NCBI RefSeq assembly: GCF_001482385.1
Contig: NZ_CP013611.1
Span: 1,922,001-1,986,000, forward strand
DNA length: 64,000 nucleotides
From: Pseudoalteromonas rubra
Lineage (GTDB): Bacteria; Pseudomonadota; Gammaproteobacteria; Enterobacterales; Alteromonadaceae
Reading direction: 5' to 3'
Shown: one piece after another, positions 53,418 to 64,000 of the stretch
How the letters are laid out: each line of letters opens with the position of its first letter
Numbering within the stretch: position 1 is the stretch's first letter
The notes under the pieces: model-generated
Databases searched by the model: none
Told to the model about the DNA's origin: nothing
The model's input: only the letters and a program-made list of their open reading frames with translations
Position numbers and translations under genes: made by a program

Positions 53418-53511
53418 CTTTCCGCCTTTCTTTTATGTCTTTCTTTATCTTTAATCTGTTTGTTATCAGCGCATTAAACTATGTACTGGGTCATCCTTGT
53501 ACCCATAGAAA

Positions 53512-54759
53512 TCAACTTCTGATCTGGCCGTCACCATTCACCAGGTATTTTTCAGTCGTCAGCGATTCCAGCCCCATCGGACCGTAAGCATGCAATTTGG
53601 TTGTTGCGATACCAATTTCTGCGCCCAGTCCAAGCTGACCACCATCACTGAACCGTGATGAAGCATTCACCATGACCACCGAAGCATCAACGCTGCGCTG
53701 AAACAAGTCCGCAGTTTGCATATCCTGCGTACAGATCACTTCGGTGTGATGACTACCAAAGCGATCAATGTGTGACACAGCCGCCCTGAAATCAGCCACT
53801 TGCTTAATGGCAATCTCCAGGCTCAGATACTCTTCACCAAACTCATCATCCGCTAGCACTGTGGCATTGTCGAAGTAGCCGGCACTCGCCTGATCGGCAT
53901 TGATCTTAACACCGCGCTGCTGCAAAGCCTCTGCGGCTTGTGGTAAAAACTGCTCAGCAATGTCCTGATGAACAATCAGCCCTTCAAGTGCGTTACACAC
54001 GCCTGTGCGCTGGGTTTTACCATTTAGTAGCAACTGTAGTGCCTTATCAAGATCTGCATCCTTATCAACATACAGGTGGCATACCCCTTTAAAGTGCTGG
54101 ATCACCGGCACGGTACTGTTTTGGGTCACAAACTGGATCAGACCTTCACCACCGCGTGGGATTATCAGGTCAATATAGTCCTTTTGCTGCATCAGCTCCA
54201 TCATCAGGCTGCGGTCCGGATCAGGTATCACGCTAATCAACGCCTTAGGCAGATCATGGGCTTCCAGTACTGTATGTAGTACAGAAGCAATGGCAAGCGA
54301 GCTTTGCAGTGCCTCTTTGCCGCCGCGCAGGATCACCCCATTGCCCGATTTAAAGCACAAAGCGCCGGCATCTGCTGTCACATTTGGGCGAGCTTCATAA
54401 ATCATACAGACGACACCCAAAGGCACCCGCATTTTCCGGATCTCAATGCCATTGGGTCGTGAGCCTAAATCACGCACTGTACCAACCGGATCAGGTAACT
54501 CAATAATGGTTTCAATTCCCTGTGCCATATCTTCAATGCGCTCTGGCGTGAGTGTCAGGCGATCAACCATGGCAGCTGGCAACTGATTATCACGTGCCGC
54601 CGCCAGATCCTGTTGGTTAGCATCAATGATTGCATCCATATTGGCTCTGAGCGCGCCCGCCATACCATGCAATACCGAGTCTTTTTGGGTGCTGGATAAT
54701 AGCGCCAGAGTTTTCGCTGCCTGTGCGGCATTATGTGCAATGTCTGTAATTAAGCTCAT
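53512..54759 (-). CDS. proA: Gamma-glutamyl phosphate reductase
   Basis: Second step of proline synthesis, reducing glutamyl phosphate with NADPH. The 415-residue protein matches E. coli ProA (417). Motifs are MIYEARPNVTADAGALCFKSGN, ILRGGKEAL and the cysteine region GKTQRTGVCNALEGL. It overlaps the end of proB by 4 bp (ATGA), so its translation may depend on that of proB, which has a nonsense codon. Confidence 0.95.
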   Translation of the reverse strand: MSLITDIAHNAAQAAKTLALLSSTQKDSVLHGMAGALRANMDAIIDANQQDLAAARDNQLPAAMVDRLTLTPERIEDMAQGIETIIELPDPVGTVRDLGSRPNGIEIRKMRVPLGVVCMIYEARPNVTADAGALCFKSGNGVILRGGKEALQSSLAIASVLHTVLEAHDLPKALISVIPDPDRSLMMELMQQKDYIDLIIPRGGEGLIQFVTQNSTVPVIQHFKGVCHLYVDKDADLDKALQLLLNGKTQRTGVCNALEGLIVHQDIAEQFLPQAAEALQQRGVKINADQASAGYFDNATVLADDEFGEEYLSLEIAIKQVADFRAAVSHIDRFGSHHTEVICTQDMQTADLFQRSVDASVVMVNASSRFSDGGQLGLGAEIGIATTKLHAYGPMGLESLTTEKYLVNGDGQIRS

Positions 54760-55838
54760 GAATTTCTTTCCTCAAATACGGCAATATCATTTTGTGAGAT
54801 AACAGGTCCGATACTATTCTGAACCTGTTCGGTCACTATGTCTTTATCCTGCTGGGCAATAAAATTAAGCAAACAACTGCTGTAATTACAGTTTGCTTTT
54901 GCCAGCTTCTGACCATCTTCGCTCCTGACCAGTACGGTCTCGCCCGCTGAAAAGTCACCATTGACGGCAACGATGTCATCACAGCTCAGTGCATCAAACT
55001 GGCCAGCTTCAACAATCAACTCTGACGCGGTGTGTGTCATCCAGTGCAGCGCTTCATGCATGGGTGTGTCATAAGGCAGAGAACGCGTTCCCGGGTTAGC
55101 ACCGTTAAGCAATTCGGTAAAGGTATCTTCGTTAAACCCGTTTACGATATAAGTCACAATACCATGAGAGGTGGCTTTTTCCGCCGCCTGTAACTTAGTT
55201 TTCATGCCTCCGGTGCCAACACTGCTGGTCGGGCCGCCCGACATTGCATAGATCTCCGGGGTGAGTTCACCCACCGTATCTAACAACCTGGCATCCGCGT
55301 TTTTATTCGGATCTTTGTCATACAAGCCATTCACATCTGAACAAATGATCAGGCAATCTGCATCTGCTGCCGCTGCAACCATGGCTGACAAATTGTCGTT
55401 ATCACCAACCTTTAAATCATCCGTTGTCACCGCATCATTCTCGTTCATAATAGGCAGGATCCCTTGCTCCAGTAAAGTGAACAATGTTTCACGAATACTG
55501 TTATATCGGTCACGGTCTCGTAAATCCCCATGGGTTAGCAATAACTGGGCTGAAGGAAAGTCAAAAAAACGCTCCCAGGTCGAGAGCATTTCGGTCTGCC
55601 CCGCCGCTGCCATGACCTTTTTTACCGCCACCGACCTTTTATCTTTGTTCTTAAACAAATGCGATCCTGCGGCCACTGCGCCGGATGACACCAGCAGCAC
55701 TTCTTTGCCTTTGGCACGGCACTGAACGATGAACTAAGCAATGTTCAGCAGGTAACGAGAGCGACAGCCATCCTGCTCTGGCGCAATTAACGCACTGCCG
55801 ATTTTTATCACGATGCGTTGAGATGTTTCGATTGACAT
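54756..55838 (-). pseudogene. proB: Glutamate 5-kinase, interrupted by an in-frame amber codon
   Basis: The ATG at 55838 opens a frame reading MSIETSQRIVIKIGSALIA, the normal ProB start with the ATP-binding KIGS. After 34 codons it meets TAG at 55736-55734 (NIA-stop-FIVQC) and continues without a shift through VLLVSSGAVAAG, ENDAVTTDDL and the C-terminal PUA domain to 54756. A GTG at 55700 could start a 314-residue product, but it would lack the first 46 residues with the kinase glycine loop. Full length would be 360 residues (367 in E. coli). One base change (for example CAG to TAG) explains it. It is a true mutation, a sequencing error, or a suppressed codon. Confidence 0.85.
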
Positions 55839-56477
55839 GTTTTTTCCGTTTTACCTTATATCCTCATGCACGCAGCACCTTGGTTGATGCTACAACACCT
55901 CTTCGTCAGCTTACGCGACCACAAAAGATAAGATAACAACGGCTTCGAAATACCCGCTCACACGAATACAGCACGCATTTCGAAACGACATACAAACAGA
56001 CCCCTGACAAGCATGCACTGACTAATTCAGTACGGGCAAGCACCTGTGGCTGCGAAAACAAAGAAAGATTGATTGTGACCAAAGAGCCTTGCTCTGCTGG
56101 TCGAGCCGTTTTTTGCAGGCTCACCATGGTTTGGCGTGGCAAAAAAGGCCTGATCGCAATGAATAATTGCGCACATGAGTAGATTGATGATGGGCGCATA
56201 GCCCGCTCGAATAAACGCTTATTACCTTAACGCAGATGACTGAGGCATTGCAACCCTTGCAGATATAGGTGCTTTATGGTCGCCATAAGTGTAATTGATA
56301 GTCTATAGATATCACCATATTATGACCAAAAATCAGCGTCGTTTACTGGACGGAGACACTGTAAAAAAAGTCATGTTTGTTGCTATTTCGTGCAGAACTA
56401 ACACTTTATTTGTTGTTTGACTGTGCTATAACCAAGCAAACACTATAATTACATTACCCCAACTTGTGGGAGCAGCT
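55839..56477. other. Long intergenic region upstream of proB and the antiporter gene
   Basis: The 639-bp gap separates divergent genes. A minus-strand frame at 55906-56199 has no gene-like character. It contains an 8-bp inverted repeat (TTCGAAAT/ATTTCGAA) near 55945-55985 and a short CGCAAT/ATTGCG pair near 56155. A TATAAT at about 56445 might serve the antiporter gene, without a matching -35 box. No RNA gene could be recognised. Confidence 0.4.
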
Positions 56478-58334
56478 ATGTCAGCTATTTATATTGCCGG
56501 GATTGCATTATTTTCTGTTTTAGCCCAATGGCTTGCCTGGGTTTGCCGGGTACCGGCTATTTTGTTTTTACTGCTTACGGGTCTGTTGCTTGGCCCTATA
56601 TCTGGTCAGCTTCAACCGGATCAACTGTTGGGCGATTTGCTATTTCCTGTCGTCTCCCTGTCTGTTGCCATTATCTTATTTGAGGGGGCATTGACGTTAC
56701 ACTTTCACGAGCTCAAAGGAATAGGCAAAGTCGTCAGAAATTTATGCTCCATAGGTATGCTCACCACGTTTACCATTCTCACCGCCAGCGCTATCTGGCT
56801 GTTAGAATTGGACTGGCGAGTGGCAGCAGTACTAGGCGCTGTATTGGTCGTTACAGGCCCCACAGTGATAGCCCCCATGCTCAATGCCATGCGGCCACAA
56901 AAAAACATTGATCGGATCCTACGCTGGGAAGGGATTGTCATTGACCCCATAGGTGCACTCTTTGCTGTCTTAGTGTTTGAAGCCGTCAATCAGGTCGGTG
57001 AGGCCGCCGTATTCAGTCATACCATGTTGGCCTTATTTTCAACGCTGGGCGTAGGCACTTCTGTGGGCATTGTTGCAGGCTGGCTCACCACGACTATTAT
57101 TCGTCGCGAATGGCTCCCCTATGAGCTCCATAAGTTTGGTATTCTGGCATTGGTGCTATTCAGCTTTACCCTCGCGAACCACCTGAGCCACGAATCCGGC
57201 CTACTGGCCGTGACCATTTTTGGCATCTGGCTTGCCAATCAGGACGATCTAGAAATCGATTCGGTGCTTGAGTTCAAAGAAGATTTATCCATGATCCTGA
57301 TCTCCAGTCTGTTTATTCTGCTCGCTGCACGGCTGCAACTGGAAGATCTCATGCTGCTTGATAGCGACGTGTTCATCTTTCTAGCCATTGTGCTGTTTGT
57401 TGCCCGCCCCCTGAGCATCGCAGTATCCACTTTTGGTAGTGATCTGCCACTACGTTCCCGGCTGATACTTGCCTGGATCGCGCCACGCGGCATTGTTGCT
57501 GCGGCGGTCGGCTCCGTATTCGCATTGAGTATGATGCAATCAGGTTATCCCGACGCCAACAAAATGGTACCGCTGATCTTTATGGTGATCATCGTCACAG
57601 TCATCTTACAAAGCCTGACAGCGACCCCCCTGGCACGCCTGCTCAAAGTTCGACAGCCTGCGCCCAATACCTTATTACTCATAGGTGCGAATCACGTATC
57701 ACGCGCCATCGCCAAAGGACTCACAGAGCAAAATGTCGATGTTTACCTGTCAGATCCTGCGTGGGAAAACTGTAAAATGGCGCGGATGGACGGACTGCCC
57801 TGTTACTATGGTAACCCGCAATCCGAGCATGCGGAGCGTTACCTGCCCCTGACCAGCCTGAAATCAGTCATGGCGCTGTCTCCCAACCGCCATCATAATG
57901 CGCTTGGTGTGCAATATTTTTCGCACCTGCTGGGCGAACAGAATGTATTTTCTCTCAAGTCCTCAACCAACCATGCTAAAGCAAACAAAGACAGTGCCAC
58001 TTTCTTATCTCGTCAGTTGTTGTTCGGCGATGAAGGTAACTACGCCAAGTTAAGCAGCATGATGGCCAAGGGTGGCAAAGTCAGCGCAACCAGATTGTCA
58101 GAAGAGTTCACCTGGTCGCAATATCAGGAAGTCAACAAAGAAGCCATTCCCCTGTTTATCATTGGAGAAGCCGGCAAAAACGATGATGGTTTGCCCGTGC
58201 GCCCATTTACACCGGATATGAAAAATGCGCCAGGCAGCGGGGAGCGCGTACTGGCACTGCAACCGCCTAAGCTGTCGGTACTCAAAGATCCGGCGCAAAA
58301 AGAAGCGCCTATTGGGGAAAAACTCGGCGACTAA
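56478..58334 (+). CDS. CPA1-type cation/proton antiporter with RCK-like domain
   Basis: Start at the ATG at 56478 with GGGAG in front. The first 400 residues contain about 12 membrane helices, with ILFEGALTLHFHEL, VTGPTVIAPMLNAMRP and GIVIDPIGALFAVLVFEA, the ion-binding core of Na+/H+ antiporters. From about 410 a Rossmann-like RCK_N region follows (TLLLIGANHVSRAIAKGL, LSDPAWENC), then a C-terminal part of about 100 residues. The RCK part suggests nucleotide control. It probably expels Na+ or K+ against protons, fitting a marine lifestyle. Confidence 0.85.
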   Translation: MSAIYIAGIALFSVLAQWLAWVCRVPAILFLLLTGLLLGPISGQLQPDQLLGDLLFPVVSLSVAIILFEGALTLHFHELKGIGKVVRNLCSIGMLTTFTILTASAIWLLELDWRVAAVLGAVLVVTGPTVIAPMLNAMRPQKNIDRILRWEGIVIDPIGALFAVLVFEAVNQVGEAAVFSHTMLALFSTLGVGTSVGIVAGWLTTTIIRREWLPYELHKFGILALVLFSFTLANHLSHESGLLAVTIFGIWLANQDDLEIDSVLEFKEDLSMILISSLFILLAARLQLEDLMLLDSDVFIFLAIVLFVARPLSIAVSTFGSDLPLRSRLILAWIAPRGIVAAAVGSVFALSMMQSGYPDANKMVPLIFMVIIVTVILQSLTATPLARLLKVRQPAPNTLLLIGANHVSRAIAKGLTEQNVDVYLSDPAWENCKMARMDGLPCYYGNPQSEHAERYLPLTSLKSVMALSPNRHHNALGVQYFSHLLGEQNVFSLKSSTNHAKANKDSATFLSRQLLFGDEGNYAKLSSMMAKGGKVSATRLSEEFTWSQYQEVNKEAIPLFIIGEAGKNDDGLPVRPFTPDMKNAPGSGERVLALQPPKLSVLKDPAQKEAPIGEKLGD

Positions 58335-58340
58335 CCCAGT

Positions 58341-58973
58341 TTACATAGGTAGCCGGGCACGCTTTACGACACTGTCCGGCATTTTCTGCGCCAGCAATGC
58401 CAGGGCGGTTTCGATGCGCTTGTGCAACTTTTTATCGGCAACGACCGCATGGAATAGCCAGCGATACGCATCCTCATAATCCCTTGGGCTGCCATAGCCT
58501 TTATTAAACAGATCGACCAGGCGTAACTGGGCTTTCAAATTGCCCAGCACGGAAGCCTCACGCAAATAAGTGATCGCCATACGCTTATCCATCTGCACCA
58601 GTTTACCCAGATCATAATAGCGACCAAGTTGTTCCAGCGCCGGTGCTAAACCCTGCTCAGCGGCTTTGCGCATATAATATAAGCCAAGTTCCACATTGCG
58701 CTCTACACAGACCGCGTAGGCCAGCATATCGCCATACAGAAACTGGTAAGAGGGCAGCGCCATTATTTCGGCGCGGGCTTCAATATCCTGAACCAGTTGG
58801 CATTCATCGTCTTTAACGCGCTTCAAATGCGCATTACGGCCGATCAATTCCAATAATTCAGCCTGGCTGTATAAGGGGACAGCCTCTATCTCCTCTTCAC
58901 TTTGAGAGCAAGGACTAACAAGTAAGCAAGTGCTTACAATTAGCGCAGGTATCATGCTTAGATGCTTGTTCAT
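58341..58973 (-). CDS. motX: Sodium-driven polar flagellar stator protein MotX
   Basis: The start at 58973 (MNKHLSMIPALIVSTCLLVS) gives a signal peptide and 210 residues. The sequence VPLYSQAELLELIGRNAHLKRVK, DDECQLVQDIEARAE, QFLYGDMLAYAVCVE, ELGLYYMRKAAEQGLAPALEQLGRYY (written here in pieces) is the pattern of Vibrio MotX, with Sel1-type repeats. MotX forms the T-ring with MotY around the sodium stator PomAB. Two cysteines (ECQ and VCV) match the known disulfide. The rest of the flagellar genes are outside the window. It is a single gene downstream of purA. Confidence 0.88.
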   Translation of the reverse strand: MNKHLSMIPALIVSTCLLVSPCSQSEEEIEAVPLYSQAELLELIGRNAHLKRVKDDECQLVQDIEARAEIMALPSYQFLYGDMLAYAVCVERNVELGLYYMRKAAEQGLAPALEQLGRYYDLGKLVQMDKRMAITYLREASVLGNLKAQLRLVDLFNKGYGSPRDYEDAYRWLFHAVVADKKLHKRIETALALLAQKMPDSVVKRARLPM

Positions 58974-59065
58974 ATTCGATTCGTACCAGTGACACACTAA
59001 GATTGATTATACAATAAATGTGCCACAGCGCAGGCTTGGAAGATATGATGTGGTATTGTAGATAT

Positions 59066-59093
59066 AAAAAAAGCTGCCGTAGCAGCTTTTTTT
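59066..59093 (-). terminator. purA terminator
   Basis: AAGCTGC and GCAGCTT with loop CGTA, flanked by A- and T-runs on both sides, 12 bp after the purA stop codon. Confidence 0.85.
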
Positions 59094-59104
59094 ATTTTTA
59101 ATGC

Positions 59105-60442
<1,338 letters not shown>

Positions 60443-60597
60443 TTAGGCGCAGATTTTATCAGAAAAGCCCGTTCAAAACACCCCATTACGGCTATTTTTT
60501 CCGCACTCGCCGGGATCCTGATGAATTTAGGCGGTTTTCTTTATCTTATCTGATCAAGGGGTGTCGCCAGCGACGGAAAATAGCCATCACTAAAATG

Positions 60598-60627
60598 TAA
60601 AAAACCCCGCTACTGCGAGGTTTTTTA
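60598..60627 (-). terminator. hflC terminator
   Basis: AAAACCCCGC and GCGAGGTTTT pair with one mismatch around TACT; the minus strand ends in TTTTTT. It is 43 bp after the hflC stop codon. Confidence 0.8.
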
Positions 60628-60669
60628 CACCAATTGACACCATGTTATTGATGTCAATCGAAGGTGGGG

Positions 60670-61548
60670 TTATTCACCTTTTTTGTTCTTCATATAATCA
60701 AAGAACTCGCTGTCTGGTGACAACACCATCACATCACCTTTGTTGGTGAAGGTGTTTTTATATGCTTCCAGTGAGCGAACAAAACCGAAGAACTCCGGAT
60801 CTTTGTTGTAAGCGTTAGCATAAATTTTCGCAGCCTGCGCATCACCCTGACCACGTACGGCACGCGCATTACGTTCCGCATCTGCCAGCATAACCGTTAC
60901 CCGGCGGTCGACTTCAGCACGAATAATTTCAGCCTTTTCCTGACCTTCTGAGCGGTGCTCTTTGGCCACAGCAGTACGCTCAGCACGCATCCGCTGGAAG
61001 ATAGAATTACTAACTTCGTTCGGCAGGTTAATTTGCTTCACGCGCACATCCAGTACTTCAATACCCAGTTCCTGAGCACTTTCAGATGCCTGTACCAGCG
61101 CTTCTTCCATCAGCTCACTACGCTCACCCGAAACGATTTCCTTAATGGTACGTGAACCGAAGTTGGTTCTCAGACCATTGTTCACTTTCTGCTTCAACAG
61201 AGTTTCAGCGTACTGTTTATCACCTCTGGCACGCAGATAGTAAGCGGAGAAATCATTCACACGCCACTTCACGAATGAATCAACGATCAGGTCTTTTTTC
61301 TCACTAGTCACGAAACGGTCTGGCGCACCATCAAGCGTCTGAATACGTGCATCAATACGACGTACCTGACTGAAGAATGGCACCTTAAGGTGCAGACCCG
61401 GCTCATAAACCACAGCGTTGTCCTGGCTGTCTTTTTGTACTTTACTGAACAGTAAAACAATGGCGCGCTGCCCTTCTGTGACAACAAACACCGATGAGAA
61501 AGCCAAAAATGCGGCAATGATCAATCCTACGACAGTCATGTTTTTCAT
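60670..61548 (-). CDS. hflC: Membrane protease modulator HflC
   Basis: SPFH/prohibitin-family protein that with HflK forms a large cage around the FtsH protease. The 292-residue protein has an N-terminal membrane anchor (VVGLIIAAFLAFSSVFVV), the SPFH domain with TSEKKDLIVDSFVKWRV, and a long helix (RTAVAKEHRSEGQEKAEIIRA region). It begins 5 bp after hflK. Confidence 0.95.
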   Translation of the reverse strand: MKNMTVVGLIIAAFLAFSSVFVVTEGQRAIVLLFSKVQKDSQDNAVVYEPGLHLKVPFFSQVRRIDARIQTLDGAPDRFVTSEKKDLIVDSFVKWRVNDFSAYYLRARGDKQYAETLLKQKVNNGLRTNFGSRTIKEIVSGERSELMEEALVQASESAQELGIEVLDVRVKQINLPNEVSNSIFQRMRAERTAVAKEHRSEGQEKAEIIRAEVDRRVTVMLADAERNARAVRGQGDAQAAKIYANAYNKDPEFFGFVRSLEAYKNTFTNKGDVMVLSPDSEFFDYMKNKKGE

Positions 61549-61553
61549 ATCAG

Positions 61554-62717
61554 TTACCTCCCACCATTGTTAAAACGGTCACGTGAAAAACGATCATCAC
61601 TGCTGTTAACTGTGCTGTTGCGTGACTGACCTAGTGACTGACGTAGCTGATTGATGTCATTCTGGTTCGGTAAGGTGACCTGAGAGCCTGGCTTACCTTG
61701 CTGCATAATTTTATCTAGTGGCAGATACATCATGTTGTTACCGCCTTTTACATCAACCAGTACTTTAGAGCTGTTACCCAGCACTTGTTCCATAGTTTCG
61801 ATGTACAGACGCTCACGGGTAACCTGCTTGGCAGCCTGATACTCCGGCAGCAGTTTTTCAAAGCGCTCAACCTCACCCTGTGCTTCCAGTGTGATACGCT
61901 CTTTGTAACCTTCTGCCTCCTGAGTCATACGCGTTACCTGGCCACGAGCGCGTGGCTCGATTTCTCTTGCATATGCTTCTGCTTCACGAATGAAACGTTC
62001 TTCATCTTCCTGTGCCGCAATGGCGTCATCGAACGCATCTTTAACCTCAGCAGGCGGACGCGAATCTTTAAAGTTCACATCGGTGACTATGATACCCAGG
62101 TTATAAGGTTCGATGATTTTGGTCAGCTCATCCCAAGTGCGCTGACGCACTAACTCACGACCTGTGGTTAAGACCTGATCCATGCGAGAATGACCCACAA
62201 CATAACGCAATGCACTATCAAGTGCTTGCTGCAAGCTGTGATCGGCATCAGTTACGCTGAAGCGATACAAAGTCGGATCAACCACTCGATACTGTACTTC
62301 AAACTCAACACTTACCACGTTTTCGTCTTCGGTCAGCATAAAGCCGGATGCCGACAGTGAGCGAACCGCTTCAATATCAATGGGGATAACACGCTCAACG
62401 AAAGTCATTTTCCAGCGCAGGCCCGGCTCGGCAATACGGTTAAATTCACCGAATTGCAGCACGATGCCACGCTCGGCTTCTTTCACTGTGTAAATACCGC
62501 TCAGTGCCCAAACAACAAACGCAATCAGCAGCACAAACACCGTACCGGCTCCGCCGATACCACCGCCTTTGCCTGGCTTACCGCCAAACATACCGCCAAA
62601 CTTGTTGTTGAATTTGCGGAATACCTCGTCTAAGTCAGGTGGCCCCTGATCACGACCGCCGCGATTCTTCCACGGGTCGTTATCATTGCCATTATTACCC
62701 GGTTCGTTCCAGGCCAT
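61554..62717 (-). CDS. hflK: Membrane protease modulator HflK
   Basis: Partner of HflC in the FtsH-associated cage. The first 50 residues are Gly/Asn/Asp-rich and cytoplasmic (MAWNEPGNNGNDNDPWKNRG), a membrane helix lies near 57-77 (FVLLIAFVVWALSGIYTV), then the SPFH domain. The C-terminal tail is Asn/Ser/Arg-rich. It has 387 residues (419 in E. coli), so the variable ends are shorter. Confidence 0.95.
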   Translation of the reverse strand: MAWNEPGNNGNDNDPWKNRGGRDQGPPDLDEVFRKFNNKFGGMFGGKPGKGGGIGGAGTVFVLLIAFVVWALSGIYTVKEAERGIVLQFGEFNRIAEPGLRWKMTFVERVIPIDIEAVRSLSASGFMLTEDENVVSVEFEVQYRVVDPTLYRFSVTDADHSLQQALDSALRYVVGHSRMDQVLTTGRELVRQRTWDELTKIIEPYNLGIIVTDVNFKDSRPPAEVKDAFDDAIAAQEDEERFIREAEAYAREIEPRARGQVTRMTQEAEGYKERITLEAQGEVERFEKLLPEYQAAKQVTRERLYIETMEQVLGNSSKVLVDVKGGNNMMYLPLDKIMQQGKPGSQVTLPNQNDINQLRQSLGQSRNSTVNSSDDRFSRDRFNNGGR

Positions 62718-62808
62718 AGCTATACTCCATTGTTATAAAATGAATTAATCTAAATCTAACAAAAAACACAGAGATCTAATAGAGAAATGCGTGCGATATG
62801 CGGCTTTT

Positions 62809-64000
62809 TCAATCCCCAACCACAAATTGCTCTATTTCTTGCCCCTGCTCTTTCTTTAATCTTTCCCAGTCAGCCTGCGGCAGTCTGATATCCAATAGCC
62901 AATTTCCGGACTCATCATAAGACTCGCCATTGACCGCATTGAGGTTGAACAAAGCACCACGTAACTTGCCAAATGCCGGCGGTACAATGAGCTGATGAGC
63001 AAAAATCTTCTTCGCCAGCAGCTCTGAAATTGCCTGTTCAAGCAACTCACTGCCTTCACCAGTGTGGGCCGATAACCAAACGCGCACCGGAACGCCTTGC
63101 TCGTCTCTGTCTATTTTAGGGTTGATCTCGTCAACCAGATCAATTTTGTTGTAAACCAGTAATTGAGGGATCTCGTCTGCCTCAATTTCTTTGAGGACCG
63201 ATTGTACCTCTTCTATATTCTCTTTTCTTCTCTGATCTGCCACATCCACAACATGTAGCTGCAAATCTGCTTCTCGCGTTTCTGTCAGGGTAGCTTTAAA
63301 TGCCGCAACCAAATCGTGAGGCAAATGACGTATAAACCCAACGGTATCAGCAAAGATAACCGGTCCAACATCCACTATCTCCAGCTTGCGCAGGGTCGGA
63401 TCCAAAGTCGCAAAAAGTTGATCTGCTGCATACACATCTGCGTGTGTCACATGGTTAAATAAGGTCGACTTTCCTGCATTGGTATAGCCAACCAGCGACA
63501 CCGTCGGAATTTCATTACGACTACGGGCACGACGCCCTTGCTCGCGCACCGTAGCTACCTTTTCAAGCCTTTTACGGATACTTTTAATCCGCTCTCTGAG
63601 CAGCCGTCGGTCGGTTTCCAGCTGGGTTTCACCCGGCCCACGCAAGCCTATCCCGCCTTTTTGTCTTTCAAGGTGAGTCCAGCCGCGGATCAGGCGAGTT
63701 GAAATATGCCGTAGCTGCGCCAGTTCAACCTGCAATTTACCTTCGTGGGTACGTGCACGTTGAGCAAAAATATCTAAAATTAAGGTCGTTCTATCTAATA
63801 CACGACAACGGCAGACACGCTCTAAGTTGCGCTCTTGAGAGGGACTGAGTTGATGATTAAAGATGATGACATCTGCATTGTGAGTTCTGACAATCTCAGC
63901 GATTTCTTCTGCTTTCCCCGTCCCGACAAATAATTTCGGGTGAGGCGCCTGACGGCTGCCTTGCACAACCGTCAAACAACTAACACCAGCAGAAGACACT
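62809..64000 (-). CDS. hflX: Ribosome-associated GTPase HflX (5' end outside window)
   Basis: GTPase that splits stalled ribosomes after heat stress. The visible 396 residues start at SSAGVSCLTVVQGSR; from E. coli HflX about 34 residues are missing beyond the window edge. Motifs are GLRGPGETQLETDRR, the P-loop GYTNAGKSTLFN, switch II DTVGFIRHLPHDLV and the specificity motif VYNKIDLV. Next genes on the same strand are hflK and hflC, the conserved cluster that in E. coli follows hfq. Confidence 0.95.
   Translation of the reverse strand, partial: VSSAGVSCLTVVQGSRQAPHPKLFVGTGKAEEIAEIVRTHNADVIIFNHQLSPSQERNLERVCRCRVLDRTTLILDIFAQRARTHEGKLQVELAQLRHISTRLIRGWTHLERQKGGIGLRGPGETQLETDRRLLRERIKSIRKRLEKVATVREQGRRARSRNEIPTVSLVGYTNAGKSTLFNHVTHADVYAADQLFATLDPTLRKLEIVDVGPVIFADTVGFIRHLPHDLVAAFKATLTETREADLQLHVVDVADQRRKENIEEVQSVLKEIEADEIPQLLVYNKIDLVDEINPKIDRDEQGVPVRVWLSAHTGEGSELLEQAISELLAKKIFAHQLIVPPAFGKLRGALFNLNAVNGESYDESGNWLLDIRLPQADWERLKKEQGQEIEQFVVGD

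Noticed and set aside
55906..56199. Minus-strand frame of 97 codons upstream of proB
   Set aside because: No ribosome binding site, odd composition and no recognisable features; treated as non-coding.

Overview
The window looks like a chromosome segment of a marine gammaproteobacterium of the Alteromonadales, most likely Pseudoalteromonas. This is inferred from gene order and protein character, since no search was run. Typical signs are pdhR-aceE-aceF-lpdA, the isc operon next to trmJ/suhB, hflX-hflK-hflC-purA, the sodium-driven polar-flagellum protein MotX, a MITE of the Pseudoalteromonas/Shewanella type, and a short double-glycine RiPP-like precursor.

Layout. 1-4.2 kb: the C-terminal part of an AAA/winged-helix/TPR ATPase, a secreted class C beta-lactamase-fold hydrolase, and a lone RiPP-like precursor. 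4.2-11.5 kb: the pyruvate dehydrogenase locus (lpdA, aceF with three lipoyl domains, aceE, pdhR), with a promoter and PdhR operator upstream of pdhR. 11.7-23.2 kb: an accessory region of secreted proteins. It holds two divergent small paralogues, a GNAT, an S33 peptidase, a MepA-like endopeptidase, a PPC-domain protein and a fibrinogen-like GGGWT protein. It ends in a tandem repeat of about 1.39 kb carrying two copies of an unknown secreted 279-residue protein, interleaved with three fragments of a PfaD-like enoyl reductase gene. 23.2-30 kb: core genes serB, a ytjB-like gene, a tatD/yjjV-like gene, pdxH, argS and prfC. 30-32.5 kb: an orphan type II thioesterase, a decayed zntB, tRNA-Arg and a 60-residue HTH protein. 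32.6-40.1 kb: a vitamin-uptake-like cluster (kinase, PnuC, YkoF-like), an NTF2-like lipoprotein, a GH109-type Tat oxidoreductase, an APH-fold sugar-kinase-like protein with a nucleotidyltransferase, and a succinate-semialdehyde dehydrogenase. 40.2-47.6 kb: iscR-S-U-A-hscB-hscA-fdx, trmJ and divergent suhB, with three IscR-type boxes upstream of iscR. 47.6-53.4 kb: a MITE, a sugar-acid dehydratase/aldolase pair, a cytochrome c, a DUF2058 protein, an MFS transporter, a YbaK-type deacylase, a lipoprotein and tRNA-Ala. 53.5-58.3 kb: proB-proA, where proB carries an in-frame amber codon, and a cation/proton antiporter. 58.3-64 kb: motX, purA, hflC, hflK and the 5'-truncated hflX.

How it works together. 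The housekeeping blocks are intact and mostly read on the minus strand. Decay is concentrated in accessory genes (pfaD fragments, zntB, and the gene broken at 22.5-23.1 kb), with one core exception, the nonsense codon in proB. The pfaD debris and the stand-alone thioesterase hint at a lost or distant polyketide/fatty-acid-type pathway. No CRISPR array, prophage, complete insertion sequence or obvious defence island was seen.
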